Shown here: piece after piece, positions 16,679 to 24,495 of the stretch | Position numbering within the stretch: the first letter of the stretch is position 1 | Layout: the number at the start of each line of letters is the position of its first letter | Source of the DNA: Paenibacillus_Z sp042653205 | GTDB lineage: Bacteria; Bacillota; Bacilli; Paenibacillales; Paenibacillaceae | DNA: 64,000 nt | Assembly: GCF_042653205.1 (NCBI RefSeq) | Contig: NZ_JBHSHY010000003.1 | Location: 176,734 to 240,733 of the forward strand | Direction: 5' to 3' | Notes under the pieces: model-generated | Seen by the model: only the letters and a program-made list of their open reading frames with translations | Told to the model about the DNA's origin: nothing | The model's database searches: none | Position numbers and translations under genes: made by a program

Positions 16679-17572
16679 TTAAGCCTCCACCTCTTTCTTC
16701 TTCGTTACCCATACCTGGGTGACGGTGATGAGCGCGACGGCGAAGAAGAAAATCATCGCTTTGGCCGTGCCGAGGCCGTAACGGCTGTTGGTCAGCGCCT
16801 CGCGGTAAATGTTCAGCGCGATCGATTCCGACGCGTAGCCAGGACCGCCGCCGGTCAGGGACAGGTTCAGGTCGAACATCCGGAACGCGTTGGACGTCGT
16901 CAGGAACAGGCAGATCGTGATCGCCGGCATGATCAGCGGAAGCGTCACGCTGCGGAACGTCTGCCACGCCGAGGCGCCGTCGATCCGCGCCGCTTCCGAC
17001 AGGTCCTTCGGCACGCCGATGATGGCGGCGATGTAGATGATCATCATGTAGCCGGCGGTCTGCCAGACGAAGACGCCGACGATGCCCCAGAAGGCGGTCG
17101 CGGGCGTGCCGAGCCACGGCAGGTTGAACAGATGCCAGCCCGTCGCCTCGCCGATCGCCGCGAAGCCGCGGGTGTAGATGAAGTACCAGATGTAGCCGAG
17201 CAGCAGGCCGCCGATGACGTTCGGCAGGAAGAAGACGACCCGCAGGATGCTGCGGCCCTTCAGCGGACGCGTCAGCAGGAGGCCGAGCGCCAGCGCCAGC
17301 GCGTTCGTGATCGCGACGGCGGCCACGGTGAACTTGGCCGTGAACCCGAATGCGGTCCAGAACCGCGGGTCGTCGGTGAAGACGCGCTTCAGGTTGGCGA
17401 AGCCCGTCCACTTGGCATGGTTCAGGTCAAGCCCGTTCCACTCCGTAAACGTATAATAAAAGCCCATGAAAAACGGCACGGCGACGATCATCAGAAAAAC
17501 GAGCAGGCCCGGACCGACGAATACCGTCTGCTGCAGCCACTCGCTTGCTTTGATTCCCCTTCTAGTGTGCAC
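16679..17572 (-). CDS. Carbohydrate ABC transporter permease (first subunit)
   Basis: The protein (297 residues from the GTG start) is a MalF/UgpA/LacF-type sugar permease with six membrane segments, the TEWNGLDLNHAKWTGFANLKRVF periplasmic-loop signature, and the ATPase-docking loop DLSEAARIDGASAWQTFRSVTLPLI. The GTG at 17572 is taken as start because GAGGGG lies eight bases upstream; the longer open frame to 17626 has no ribosome site. A TATACT hexamer (17606-17611, minus) is a possible -10 box. It opens the operon permease-permease-binding protein and is divergent from the two-component system that presumably controls it. Confidence 0.93.
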   Translation of the reverse strand: MHTRRGIKASEWLQQTVFVGPGLLVFLMIVAVPFFMGFYYTFTEWNGLDLNHAKWTGFANLKRVFTDDPRFWTAFGFTAKFTVAAVAITNALALALGLLLTRPLKGRSILRVVFFLPNVIGGLLLGYIWYFIYTRGFAAIGEATGWHLFNLPWLGTPATAFWGIVGVFVWQTAGYMMIIYIAAIIGVPKDLSEAARIDGASAWQTFRSVTLPLIMPAITICLFLTTSNAFRMFDLNLSLTGGGPGYASESIALNIYREALTNSRYGLGTAKAMIFFFAVALITVTQVWVTKKKEVEA

Positions 17573-17666
17573 GCGGATGTCCCCTCTCTTTCGCTCATGT
17601 ACCCCAGTATAGCGGCCGGGCGGCATCCCCTTCGACGGAAGATCGTGAACTGGACAGTGGAATATA

Positions 17667-17696
17667 TTGACCTCGACATTCCGTTTGGCGTATGGT
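17667..17696 (+). promoter_or_regulatory. Predicted promoter of the two-component system
   Basis: TTGACC (17667-17672), 18-bp spacer and TATGGT (17691-17696) lie about 45 bases before the TTG start of the sensor kinase. Confidence 0.5.
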
Positions 17697-17738
17697 TATA
17701 CCTACCGAAATTGCCCGAAAAGGAGGGGCTCCCGCGCC

Positions 17739-19580
17739 TTGTCCGTCCGCAGCCTGTTCCGCGTCGCCACGATCCGCAAGAAGATGATGCTGCTCTTCCT
17801 GACCGCTACCATCGTGCCGATCGCCGCGTCCATCGCGATCTCCTACCGCGAGACGCGCTCGTCGATCACCCAGGAAGCCATCTCGAAGAACAATCGTCTG
17901 CTGGCGCTCGGCAGCGCGAACATCATCAACTACATGAACAACATCAACCAGAAGTCGCTCGCCGTCTACAACTCCATGAACGTGCCGCGCTCGCTGTACT
18001 ACCTGCTCGAGCACAACCTGGAGGACGAGTCGTTCCCGAACGGCATCAGCGACGTCATCGAGAACCGCAACCTGCTCAAGGATCACCTGTACAACATCTA
18101 TCAGAGCATGCGGGAGTTTTATAAAATCCGGCTGTACGTCGCGGCGCAGAACACGAGCTACCTGCTGTGGAACGACGACATCCGGGTCGGCCGGCACGAG
18201 CCCGGCACGATCGGGATGGCGCCGAAGACATACATCGAGCCGACGCATCCGAGCACCAATTACGGCCTGCCGATCAAATCGCCGGTGCAAGAGGAGCCGG
18301 TGTTCTCGCTCCACCGCCCGATCTTCCTCGCGCCGAGCGACAAGCAGCTCGCGGAGCTGACCATCGACGTCAAGACCAGCGTGCTGAATGACTTGAACCG
18401 CCAGCTCTACGACGCCGGCAGCGAGGAGCTCTACCTCGCCGATGCCGAGGGGCGGCTCGTGCTGTCGTCGAAGCCGGACTTCGTCGGTAAACGGCTCGGC
18501 GACGGCTGGTTCCGCGAAGTGACCGGCTCCGCGGCGGGACAGGGACATTTCCAGTGGGACAAGGACGGGTTCGACGGCATGATTTTCTTCCAGCAGGTCA
18601 AGACGCCGTTCATGGACTGGTACCTGATCAAGCAGACGCCGGACAGCCATCTGTACGCCGCCGCCAACCGGACCGCGCGCCTGAACGTATGGGTCGGCGC
18701 GGCGTCTCTCGCGGTCGCGGTGCTCGCGACGCTGGTCATCTCGATCCGCTTCACGAAGCCGCTGCTCGCCCTGATCGGCTACGTCAACCGGATCGACGCC
18801 GGCAACCTGAACGTGCAGATCGAGATTCAGAGCAAGGACGAGATCGGCCTGCTCGCCAAGCGGTTCCGCTCCATGATGCAGACGATCAACAATCTGATCC
18901 TGAAGGAATACCGGATGGAGATCGCCAACAAGACGATGCAGCTGCGGGCGCTGCAGGCGCAGGTCAATCCGCATTTCCTGTACAACGCCCTGCAGTCCGT
19001 CGGCACCGTCGCGCTGCAGCAGGGCAACAAGAAAGTGTACCGGCTCGTCACCTCGCTTGGCAAAATGATGCGTTACCAGATGAACCTGTCCGGCGGCGAC
19101 GCCGATCTCAGCCAGGAGCTGGACTACGTCCAAGCGTACCTGGACCTGCAGCAAGAGCGGTTCGACACCTCGCTCGACGTCATTCTCATGATCGGCGAAG
19201 GGACGCGCGGCATCCGCATGCCCAAGATGATTCTGCAGCCGCTCGTGGAAAACTTCTTCAAGCACGGCTTCTCGCCGTCGGAGCGGCCGGCCCAGCTCAT
19301 CATCGCGAGCTCGCTCGGCGAAGCGGGCGACCTGACCGTCGTCGTCTCGGACAACGGCGCGGGCTTGACCGACGAGCGGCTCGCGGAGCTGAACGCGGCG
19401 CTGGCGCAGGACAACGACATGGCGGAATCGGACGCCGCGGGCATCGGGCTGCGCAACGTCCTGTCGCGGCTGCGGCTGTTCGCCGGGCCGGGGGCGTCGC
19501 TCAGCATCCGGCGGCTCGTGCCGCACGGCTTCTCCGTTACGCTGCACATTCCGAACGCACAGGAGGAACGACCGTCATGA
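17739..19580 (+). CDS. YesM-type sensor histidine kinase
   Basis: The 613-residue membrane kinase has a first membrane segment (about residues 13-35), an extracytoplasmic sensor domain of about 275 residues, a second membrane segment (about 315-335), a HAMP linker (FTKPLLALIGYVNRIDAGNLNVQI), the His_kinase domain with the phospho-acceptor in QVNPHFLYNALQ (about H412), and a C-terminal ATPase domain with QPLVENFFKHGF, SDNGAGL and GIGLRNVLSRL. These are marks of the LytS/YesM group, which senses sugars or binding proteins outside the cell. The TTG at 17739 is chosen because AGGAGGGG lies ten bases upstream. Its stop overlaps the next start (ATGA). Confidence 0.94.
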   Translation: MSVRSLFRVATIRKKMMLLFLTATIVPIAASIAISYRETRSSITQEAISKNNRLLALGSANIINYMNNINQKSLAVYNSMNVPRSLYYLLEHNLEDESFPNGISDVIENRNLLKDHLYNIYQSMREFYKIRLYVAAQNTSYLLWNDDIRVGRHEPGTIGMAPKTYIEPTHPSTNYGLPIKSPVQEEPVFSLHRPIFLAPSDKQLAELTIDVKTSVLNDLNRQLYDAGSEELYLADAEGRLVLSSKPDFVGKRLGDGWFREVTGSAAGQGHFQWDKDGFDGMIFFQQVKTPFMDWYLIKQTPDSHLYAAANRTARLNVWVGAASLAVAVLATLVISIRFTKPLLALIGYVNRIDAGNLNVQIEIQSKDEIGLLAKRFRSMMQTINNLILKEYRMEIANKTMQLRALQAQVNPHFLYNALQSVGTVALQQGNKKVYRLVTSLGKMMRYQMNLSGGDADLSQELDYVQAYLDLQQERFDTSLDVILMIGEGTRGIRMPKMILQPLVENFFKHGFSPSERPAQLIIASSLGEAGDLTVVVSDNGAGLTDERLAELNAALAQDNDMAESDAAGIGLRNVLSRLRLFAGPGASLSIRRLVPHGFSVTLHIPNAQEERPS

Positions 19581-21208
19581 AAGCGTTAATCGTCGACGAC
19601 GAACGGCATGTCCGCGAAGCGGTCAAGCTGCTCGTCGACTGGCAGGACTACGGCATCGACGCGGTGCTGGAGGCCGAGAACGGCCAGACGGCCATCGAGC
19701 TCGCCGAACGGGAACGGCCGGCGCTCGTGTTCACCGACATGATGATGCCGGTGCTCGGCGGGGACCAGCTGATGGCCTGGCTGGCCGAACGCGCGCCCGA
19801 GAGCAAGGTCATCGTCATCAGCGGACACGACAATTTCGACTACGTCCGCACGGCCGTCAAATACGGCGGGATGGACTATATCCTGAAGCCGATCGACGCC
19901 GATCAGCTGAACCAGGCGGTGGCCCGGGCCGTCGAGAGCTGGCGCGCCGAGGAATCCGCGCGCACCCGCACCCGCGGCGCCGACATGGAGCTGAACCAGC
20001 TGAAGCCGCTGTATGCGGAGCAGCTGTTCGGCGCGCTGCTGAAGGGCACGGGCTCGGCGCAGGAATTCGCCGGGCTGCTGCGGCACGGCGGCGGCGACGC
20101 ACAGCCGTTCGCGGAGATCCGCGTCGCCGTGCTGGAGCTCGACTCCGCGCCGGCGCTCGCGGCCAAATTCGGCGCCGACGGCCGCGACCTGCTCGCCTTC
20201 GCCGTCGCCAACATCGGCAGCGAGCTGCTCGGCGGCCGAGGCTGCGGCCAGGCGTTCCGGCACAGCGCCGGTGCGCAGCAGGAGATCGCGCTGCTGTTCT
20301 GGGACCGGCTGGACGAGGTCCCCGCCCTGCTCGTGGAATACAACGACGCGCTGCAGCAGGCGTTCAAAGCCCGCTTCGCCTTCGGCGTCGGCCAGGCGGA
20401 GCCGTTCCCGCACGGCTTGGCCGCGTCGTACCGGCAGGCGCGGACGATGCTGCTGCAGCGCAACCTGCTGCAGCGGGGCAAGCACGTCCACTGCTTCGGC
20501 GACTTCGCAGCCGCGCCGGCGCCCGCCGAGCCGCCGCTGTTCTTCGGCGCCTACGAGGAGAAGGTCCGCTTCGCCGTGCAGAGCGGCAGCCCCGACGGCA
20601 TCCGCAAGGCGCTGCAGCCGTGGTTCGACGCGCTCGACGCGCGGACGCGGATCACGCCGGAGAACCTGCTGCTATGGCGGCAGGAATTCCGTCTCGCGGC
20701 TGCCATCTGGGAGGGCAGCGCGCCCGCCGCCGACGCGGCCATCCCGTATGAGGAGTCGGTCCGGGAGACGATCCCGGCGGACGCCGGCGGCCAGTTCGAC
20801 TACGCCGCCTGGAAGGAATCGTTCGCGCAGGAGGCGCTCGCGGCGGCCAAACGGCTGAAGGCGGGCGGCGGGAAGGGCAGCACGATCCGCGACATCGCCG
20901 CGCATATCGAGCGGTTCGCGCACGAGGACCTCACGCTGCAGAGCATCTCGGACAAGTTTCACCTGAGCCGCGAATACATCTCCCGCAAGTTCAAGCAGGA
21001 GCTGAACCAGAACGTCTCGGATTACATCACGTCCTGCCGGATCAACCGGGCCAAGGCGCTGCTCGCCAGCCCGCATCTCAAGATCACGCAGATCGCCGAG
21101 ATGGCCGGCTTCCAGGACGAGAAATATTTCAGCAAGGTGTTCAAAAAATGGACCGGCCAGACCCCGAGCGAATACCGGAAACGGCTGTACGACGTGGACG
21201 CGAAGTGA
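19577..21208 (+). CDS. YesN-type response regulator with AraC output domain
   Basis: The 543-residue protein has an N-terminal receiver domain (about 1-125, phospho-acceptor D54 in VFTDMMMP, K near 104 in YILKPIDA), a long middle region, and a C-terminal AraC helix-turn-helix (about 435-543: TLQSISDKFHLSREYISRKF and KITQIAEMAGFQDEKYFSKVF, ending GQTPSEYRKRL). It is translationally coupled to the sensor kinase by an ATGA overlap and is divergent from the sugar ABC operon, its probable target. Two 17-bp direct repeats upstream of the binding-protein gene are candidate sites. Confidence 0.95.
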   Translation: MKALIVDDERHVREAVKLLVDWQDYGIDAVLEAENGQTAIELAERERPALVFTDMMMPVLGGDQLMAWLAERAPESKVIVISGHDNFDYVRTAVKYGGMDYILKPIDADQLNQAVARAVESWRAEESARTRTRGADMELNQLKPLYAEQLFGALLKGTGSAQEFAGLLRHGGGDAQPFAEIRVAVLELDSAPALAAKFGADGRDLLAFAVANIGSELLGGRGCGQAFRHSAGAQQEIALLFWDRLDEVPALLVEYNDALQQAFKARFAFGVGQAEPFPHGLAASYRQARTMLLQRNLLQRGKHVHCFGDFAAAPAPAEPPLFFGAYEEKVRFAVQSGSPDGIRKALQPWFDALDARTRITPENLLLWRQEFRLAAAIWEGSAPAADAAIPYEESVRETIPADAGGQFDYAAWKESFAQEALAAAKRLKAGGGKGSTIRDIAAHIERFAHEDLTLQSISDKFHLSREYISRKFKQELNQNVSDYITSCRINRAKALLASPHLKITQIAEMAGFQDEKYFSKVFKKWTGQTPSEYRKRLYDVDAK

Positions 21209-21410
21209 CCGCGATCGGCCTGGGAGCCGCGGGAAGACGGCCGCCATGTGCGGCTGCGGCCGCTAGCCGCGGCGGGCTGCACTTATCGCGCCGAAGCGAA
21301 GCGGCCGCAGGCCGAGCAACTTTTGCAACATTTTCCCAGCCATTTGCGTTATGCTAACAAGTAGGAATCAGCCTGCCTGTTCGACTATCGCGCAAGGGGT
21401 GCACTCGTCG

Positions 21411-22799
21411 ATGCTGTTCAATACGTACGCCTTCATCTTCGCCTTCTGGCCCGTCACCGTCGCCGTCTATTTCCTGCTCAACCGGCTGCGGCTGCTCTTC
21501 GCCGCGAAGCTCTCGCTGACCCTCGCGTCGCTGTTCTTCTACGGCTACTGGAACGTGCTGTACCTGCCGCTCATACTCGGCTCCATCGCCTTCAACTACG
21601 CGTTCGGCCGGCTCGTGCAGCCGCGAAGCGGGAGGCCCGACGCGCGCCGCAAGCCGCTTCTAATCGCCGCGATCGCCGGCAACCTGCTGCTGCTCGGTTA
21701 CTACAAGTACGCCGATTTCTTCCTGAGCACCCTGTCTGATTGGACAGGACATGCCTTTCCCCTGCTTCGCTTGCTGCTGCCCCTCGGCATCAGCTTCTTC
21801 ACCTTCACCCAGATCGCCTATCTCGTCGACGCCTACAAGGGCAAAGCGGCCGAATACAATCTCGTCGGCTACATGCTGTTCGTCACCTTCTATCCCCATC
21901 TCATCGCCGGGCCGATCCTCCATCACGGCGAGATGATGCCGCAGTTCGACCGGCTCCGCAACAAAATCTGGCAGTGGCCGAACGCGGCCCGCGGGGTCTA
22001 CCTGTTCTGCATCGGCCTATTCAAAAAAGTGGTGCTCGCCGACACGTTCGCCGCAGCGGCGAACGACGGCTTCGCGAACGCGACGCATTTCGTCGCCGCC
22101 TGGACGGCTTCGCTCTCCTACACATTTCAGCTCTATTTCGATTTCAGCGGCTACACCGACATGGCGATCGGCGCCGCGCTCGTCTTCAACATCAAGCTGC
22201 CGCAAAACTTCGACTCTCCGTACAAGGCGCTCAGCATCCAGGACTTCTGGCGGCGCTGGCACATGACGCTGAGCCGCTTCCTGCGCGACTACGTCTATAT
22301 TCCGCTCGGCGGCAACCGCCGCGGCGAAGCGGTCATGCTGCGCAATCTCGTCCTCACGTTCGCGCTCGGCGGGCTGTGGCACGGCGCCGGCTGGACGTTC
22401 CTCCTCTGGGGGCTGCTGCACGGCGCCGGGCAGGTCGTCCACCGCTGCTGGGGCAAGCTCGGACGGCCGCTCCCCCGTCCGCTCGCTTGGTTCGTCACGT
22501 TCATGTTCATCAACGCGACCTGGGTGTTCTTCCGCGCGGACAGCTGGGGGCAGGCGGCGCGCATCCTGAAGGGGATGGCCGGCCTGCAGGGCGTCTCGCT
22601 CGCGGACATCAAGACGCTCGCCCCGTCGCTGCTCTTGATCGCGCTCTTCCTGCCGATCGTGCTGCTGGGCAACAATTCGTCGCGCCTCGCCGATACCTTC
22701 CGCCCGACCTGGCGCACGTCCGTCGCCGCGGCGGCGCTGCTGGTCTGCTCGCTGCTCTACTTCAACCGCATCAGCGCATTCCTGTATTTCAACTTCTAA
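21411..22799 (+). CDS. MBOAT family membrane-bound O-acyltransferase
   Basis: The 462-residue polytopic membrane protein belongs to the MBOAT family (AlgI/PatA/DltB-like), which passes acyl groups across the membrane for O-acylation of cell-envelope or secreted polysaccharides. Family landmarks are LLPLGISFFTFTQIAYLVDAYKG, FDFSGYTDMAIG, FWRRWHMTLSRFLRDYVYIPLGGNR, and the active-site region LWHGAGWTFLLWGLLHG with H324 and the conserved H337. The ATG at 21411 follows AAGGGG by twelve bases. The next gene, 36 bases on, encodes a DltD/AlgX-like SGNH protein, so the two form an acyl-transfer pair. Confidence 0.94.
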   Translation: MLFNTYAFIFAFWPVTVAVYFLLNRLRLLFAAKLSLTLASLFFYGYWNVLYLPLILGSIAFNYAFGRLVQPRSGRPDARRKPLLIAAIAGNLLLLGYYKYADFFLSTLSDWTGHAFPLLRLLLPLGISFFTFTQIAYLVDAYKGKAAEYNLVGYMLFVTFYPHLIAGPILHHGEMMPQFDRLRNKIWQWPNAARGVYLFCIGLFKKVVLADTFAAAANDGFANATHFVAAWTASLSYTFQLYFDFSGYTDMAIGAALVFNIKLPQNFDSPYKALSIQDFWRRWHMTLSRFLRDYVYIPLGGNRRGEAVMLRNLVLTFALGGLWHGAGWTFLLWGLLHGAGQVVHRCWGKLGRPLPRPLAWFVTFMFINATWVFFRADSWGQAARILKGMAGLQGVSLADIKTLAPSLLLIALFLPIVLLGNNSSRLADTFRPTWRTSVAAAALLVCSLLYFNRISAFLYFNF

Positions 22800-22835
22800 A
22801 CGAACGCCAACTTCCAGGAAGGACGGTGACCTCCC

Positions 22836-24398
22836 GTGCCCATGCCGGCTCCCGCAAGGCAAGACCGCCCGCTCGGCGCGCCCCGCTCCGCGCCCCGTCC
22901 CGAAGCAGGCGCGCGCATCGCGGCGAAGGCGGCCCGGACGATGCTGCTTCGGACCGCCGCGCTCGCCGTCCTGTTCGCGGCGCTCGCCGCGCTCGTCACG
23001 TACCTCGTCGATCCGCTGCAGTTCTATCACAAGCCGTTCGGCTACCGGCCGTTCTTCTCGTCGGAGCAGCGGTACCAGAATCCGGGGCTCGCGCTGCATT
23101 ACGACTACGACACGATCATCGTCGGCACGTCGATGACGGAGAACTTCCTGCCCTCCGAGGTCGGCCGGGCGCTCGGCGGGCATGCGCTCAAACTGTCCAT
23201 CCGGGGCTCCACGGCGGACGAACAGTACAAGATCGCGAAGCTCGCCATCGATACGGGCAAAGTGAAGCAGGTGCTCTGGGGGCTCGATTATTTCGCCCTG
23301 AAGAACGGCGATCAGGAAGCGGCCGGCCCGTTTCCCGACTACCTCTACGACGGCAGCCGCTGGAACGACTACCGGTACCTGCTCAATTACAGCGTGTACG
23401 GGCCGTTCTTCAAGGAGATCGCCAAGACGCTGACCGGCTCCGGCCCGCAAAGCCTGGAGACGCTCTATAACTGGAACGGCAGTGTGCGCTTCGGCAAGGC
23501 GGCCGTGCTGCAGGATTACCGGTCCGCGCAGCAGGAGGAGACGTACTTCGGCTTGAACGAGGAGCCGCTCGAGGTCATCCGGCGGAACTTCGACGAACGC
23601 GTCCTGTCGCTCGTCCAGGCGCATCCGGAGGTGCGGTTCACGTTCTACTATCCGCCATACAGCGTGCTGCGCGAAGCGGTCTGGGCGCAGACGAACGAGA
23701 CGCGCTACCGGAACCAGCTGGACATGGCGGTCTGGATGTTCCAGCGGTTTGACGCGCTGCCGAACGCCCGGGTGTACGATTTCCGGACGGCCGGCGAGTG
23801 GACGTACGACCTCGATCTCTACAAGGACATCTCGCATCACAGCCAAGCCGTCAATTCGGCGATCGCCGCGGCGATCGGCAAGGACGATCCGCGCTTCCGC
23901 ATGACGGCGGCGAACGCGCAGTCGTTCTCCGCCGAGCTCGCGGAGCAGGTGCGCACGCTGGCGCTGACCCCGGCGGGCGATCCCGTGAGCGCGAGCGTCG
24001 CCGTAGTCGCAGGCTCGGACGCGGGCGAGGGACTCGCGGCGATGGCGGCGGCGCCGGGCCAAGACGCGTTCACGAGCCGCATCGTGCCCGGCGACGGGGA
24101 AATGCTCGTGCCCGCGAAGGAAGCGGCGGCCGCGCTCGGCGCGACGTTCGACTGGAATCAGGCCGCGAAGACGCTCGTCGTGGCGCGCGGAGGGAAGCGC
24201 GTCGAGCTGACCCTGGACCGCGCGGAGGCCGTGGCCGACGGCCGTCCCGCCGAGCTGCCGTATCCCGCGCGGCTCGCCGGGGGCCGGACGCATGTGCCGA
24301 TCGTGCGGCTCGCGGAGCTGCTCGGGCTCGGCGTCCGCACCGAGCGGCCGAACGCGTGGAGCGTGCGGTATGTCGTGGAGGCCGGAGGCGCGGAGTAA
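22836..24398 (+). CDS. DltD/AlgX-like SGNH acyltransferase partner with C-terminal stalk domain
   Basis: The 520-residue protein has a Pro/Arg-rich cytoplasmic start, one membrane anchor (about residues 36-56, LLRTAALAVLFAALAALVTYL) and an extracellular SGNH-like domain. A nucleophile candidate S99 lies in IIVGTSMTENF and a DxxH-type pair in YKDISHHS (D331, H334), the layout of DltD, PatB and AlgJ/X proteins that complete MBOAT-driven O-acylation outside the cell. From about residue 410 a different domain follows, DGEMLVPAKEAAAALGATFDW, which matches the copper-amine-oxidase-N-like 'stalk' domain common in Paenibacillaceae surface proteins. This C-terminal fusion is unusual for DltD-like proteins. 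The GTG at 22836 has GGAAGGA twelve bases upstream. Acceptor polymer unknown. Confidence 0.8.
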   Translation: MPMPAPARQDRPLGAPRSAPRPEAGARIAAKAARTMLLRTAALAVLFAALAALVTYLVDPLQFYHKPFGYRPFFSSEQRYQNPGLALHYDYDTIIVGTSMTENFLPSEVGRALGGHALKLSIRGSTADEQYKIAKLAIDTGKVKQVLWGLDYFALKNGDQEAAGPFPDYLYDGSRWNDYRYLLNYSVYGPFFKEIAKTLTGSGPQSLETLYNWNGSVRFGKAAVLQDYRSAQQEETYFGLNEEPLEVIRRNFDERVLSLVQAHPEVRFTFYYPPYSVLREAVWAQTNETRYRNQLDMAVWMFQRFDALPNARVYDFRTAGEWTYDLDLYKDISHHSQAVNSAIAAAIGKDDPRFRMTAANAQSFSAELAEQVRTLALTPAGDPVSASVAVVAGSDAGEGLAAMAAAPGQDAFTSRIVPGDGEMLVPAKEAAAALGATFDWNQAAKTLVVARGGKRVELTLDRAEAVADGRPAELPYPARLAGGRTHVPIVRLAELLGLGVRTERPNAWSVRYVVEAGGAE

Positions 24399-24440
24399 CC
24401 GCTTGTCCGCCTCACGCTCCCTCCGTGCCGAACGGCGCAG

Positions 24441-24476
24441 AAAAGACCTTGAGGCCCGCAAGCCTCAAGGTCTTTT
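24441..24476. terminator. Bidirectional intrinsic terminator
   Basis: A perfect 15-bp stem (AAAAGACCTTGAGGC and its complement) with a 6-base loop gives TTTT ends on both strands and separates two convergent genes. Confidence 0.95.
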
Positions 24477-24495
24477 CCTGTTTTCATACTGTCGC

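Noticed and set aside
17595..19547. Minus-strand frame of 650 codons opposite the sensor kinase
   Set aside because: Shadow frame; the plus strand has complete histidine-kinase motifs and a ribosome site.
22017..24461. Minus-strand frame of 814 codons opposite the MBOAT and SGNH genes
   Set aside because: His/Arg-rich shadow of GC-rich coding sequence; both plus-strand genes have family motifs.
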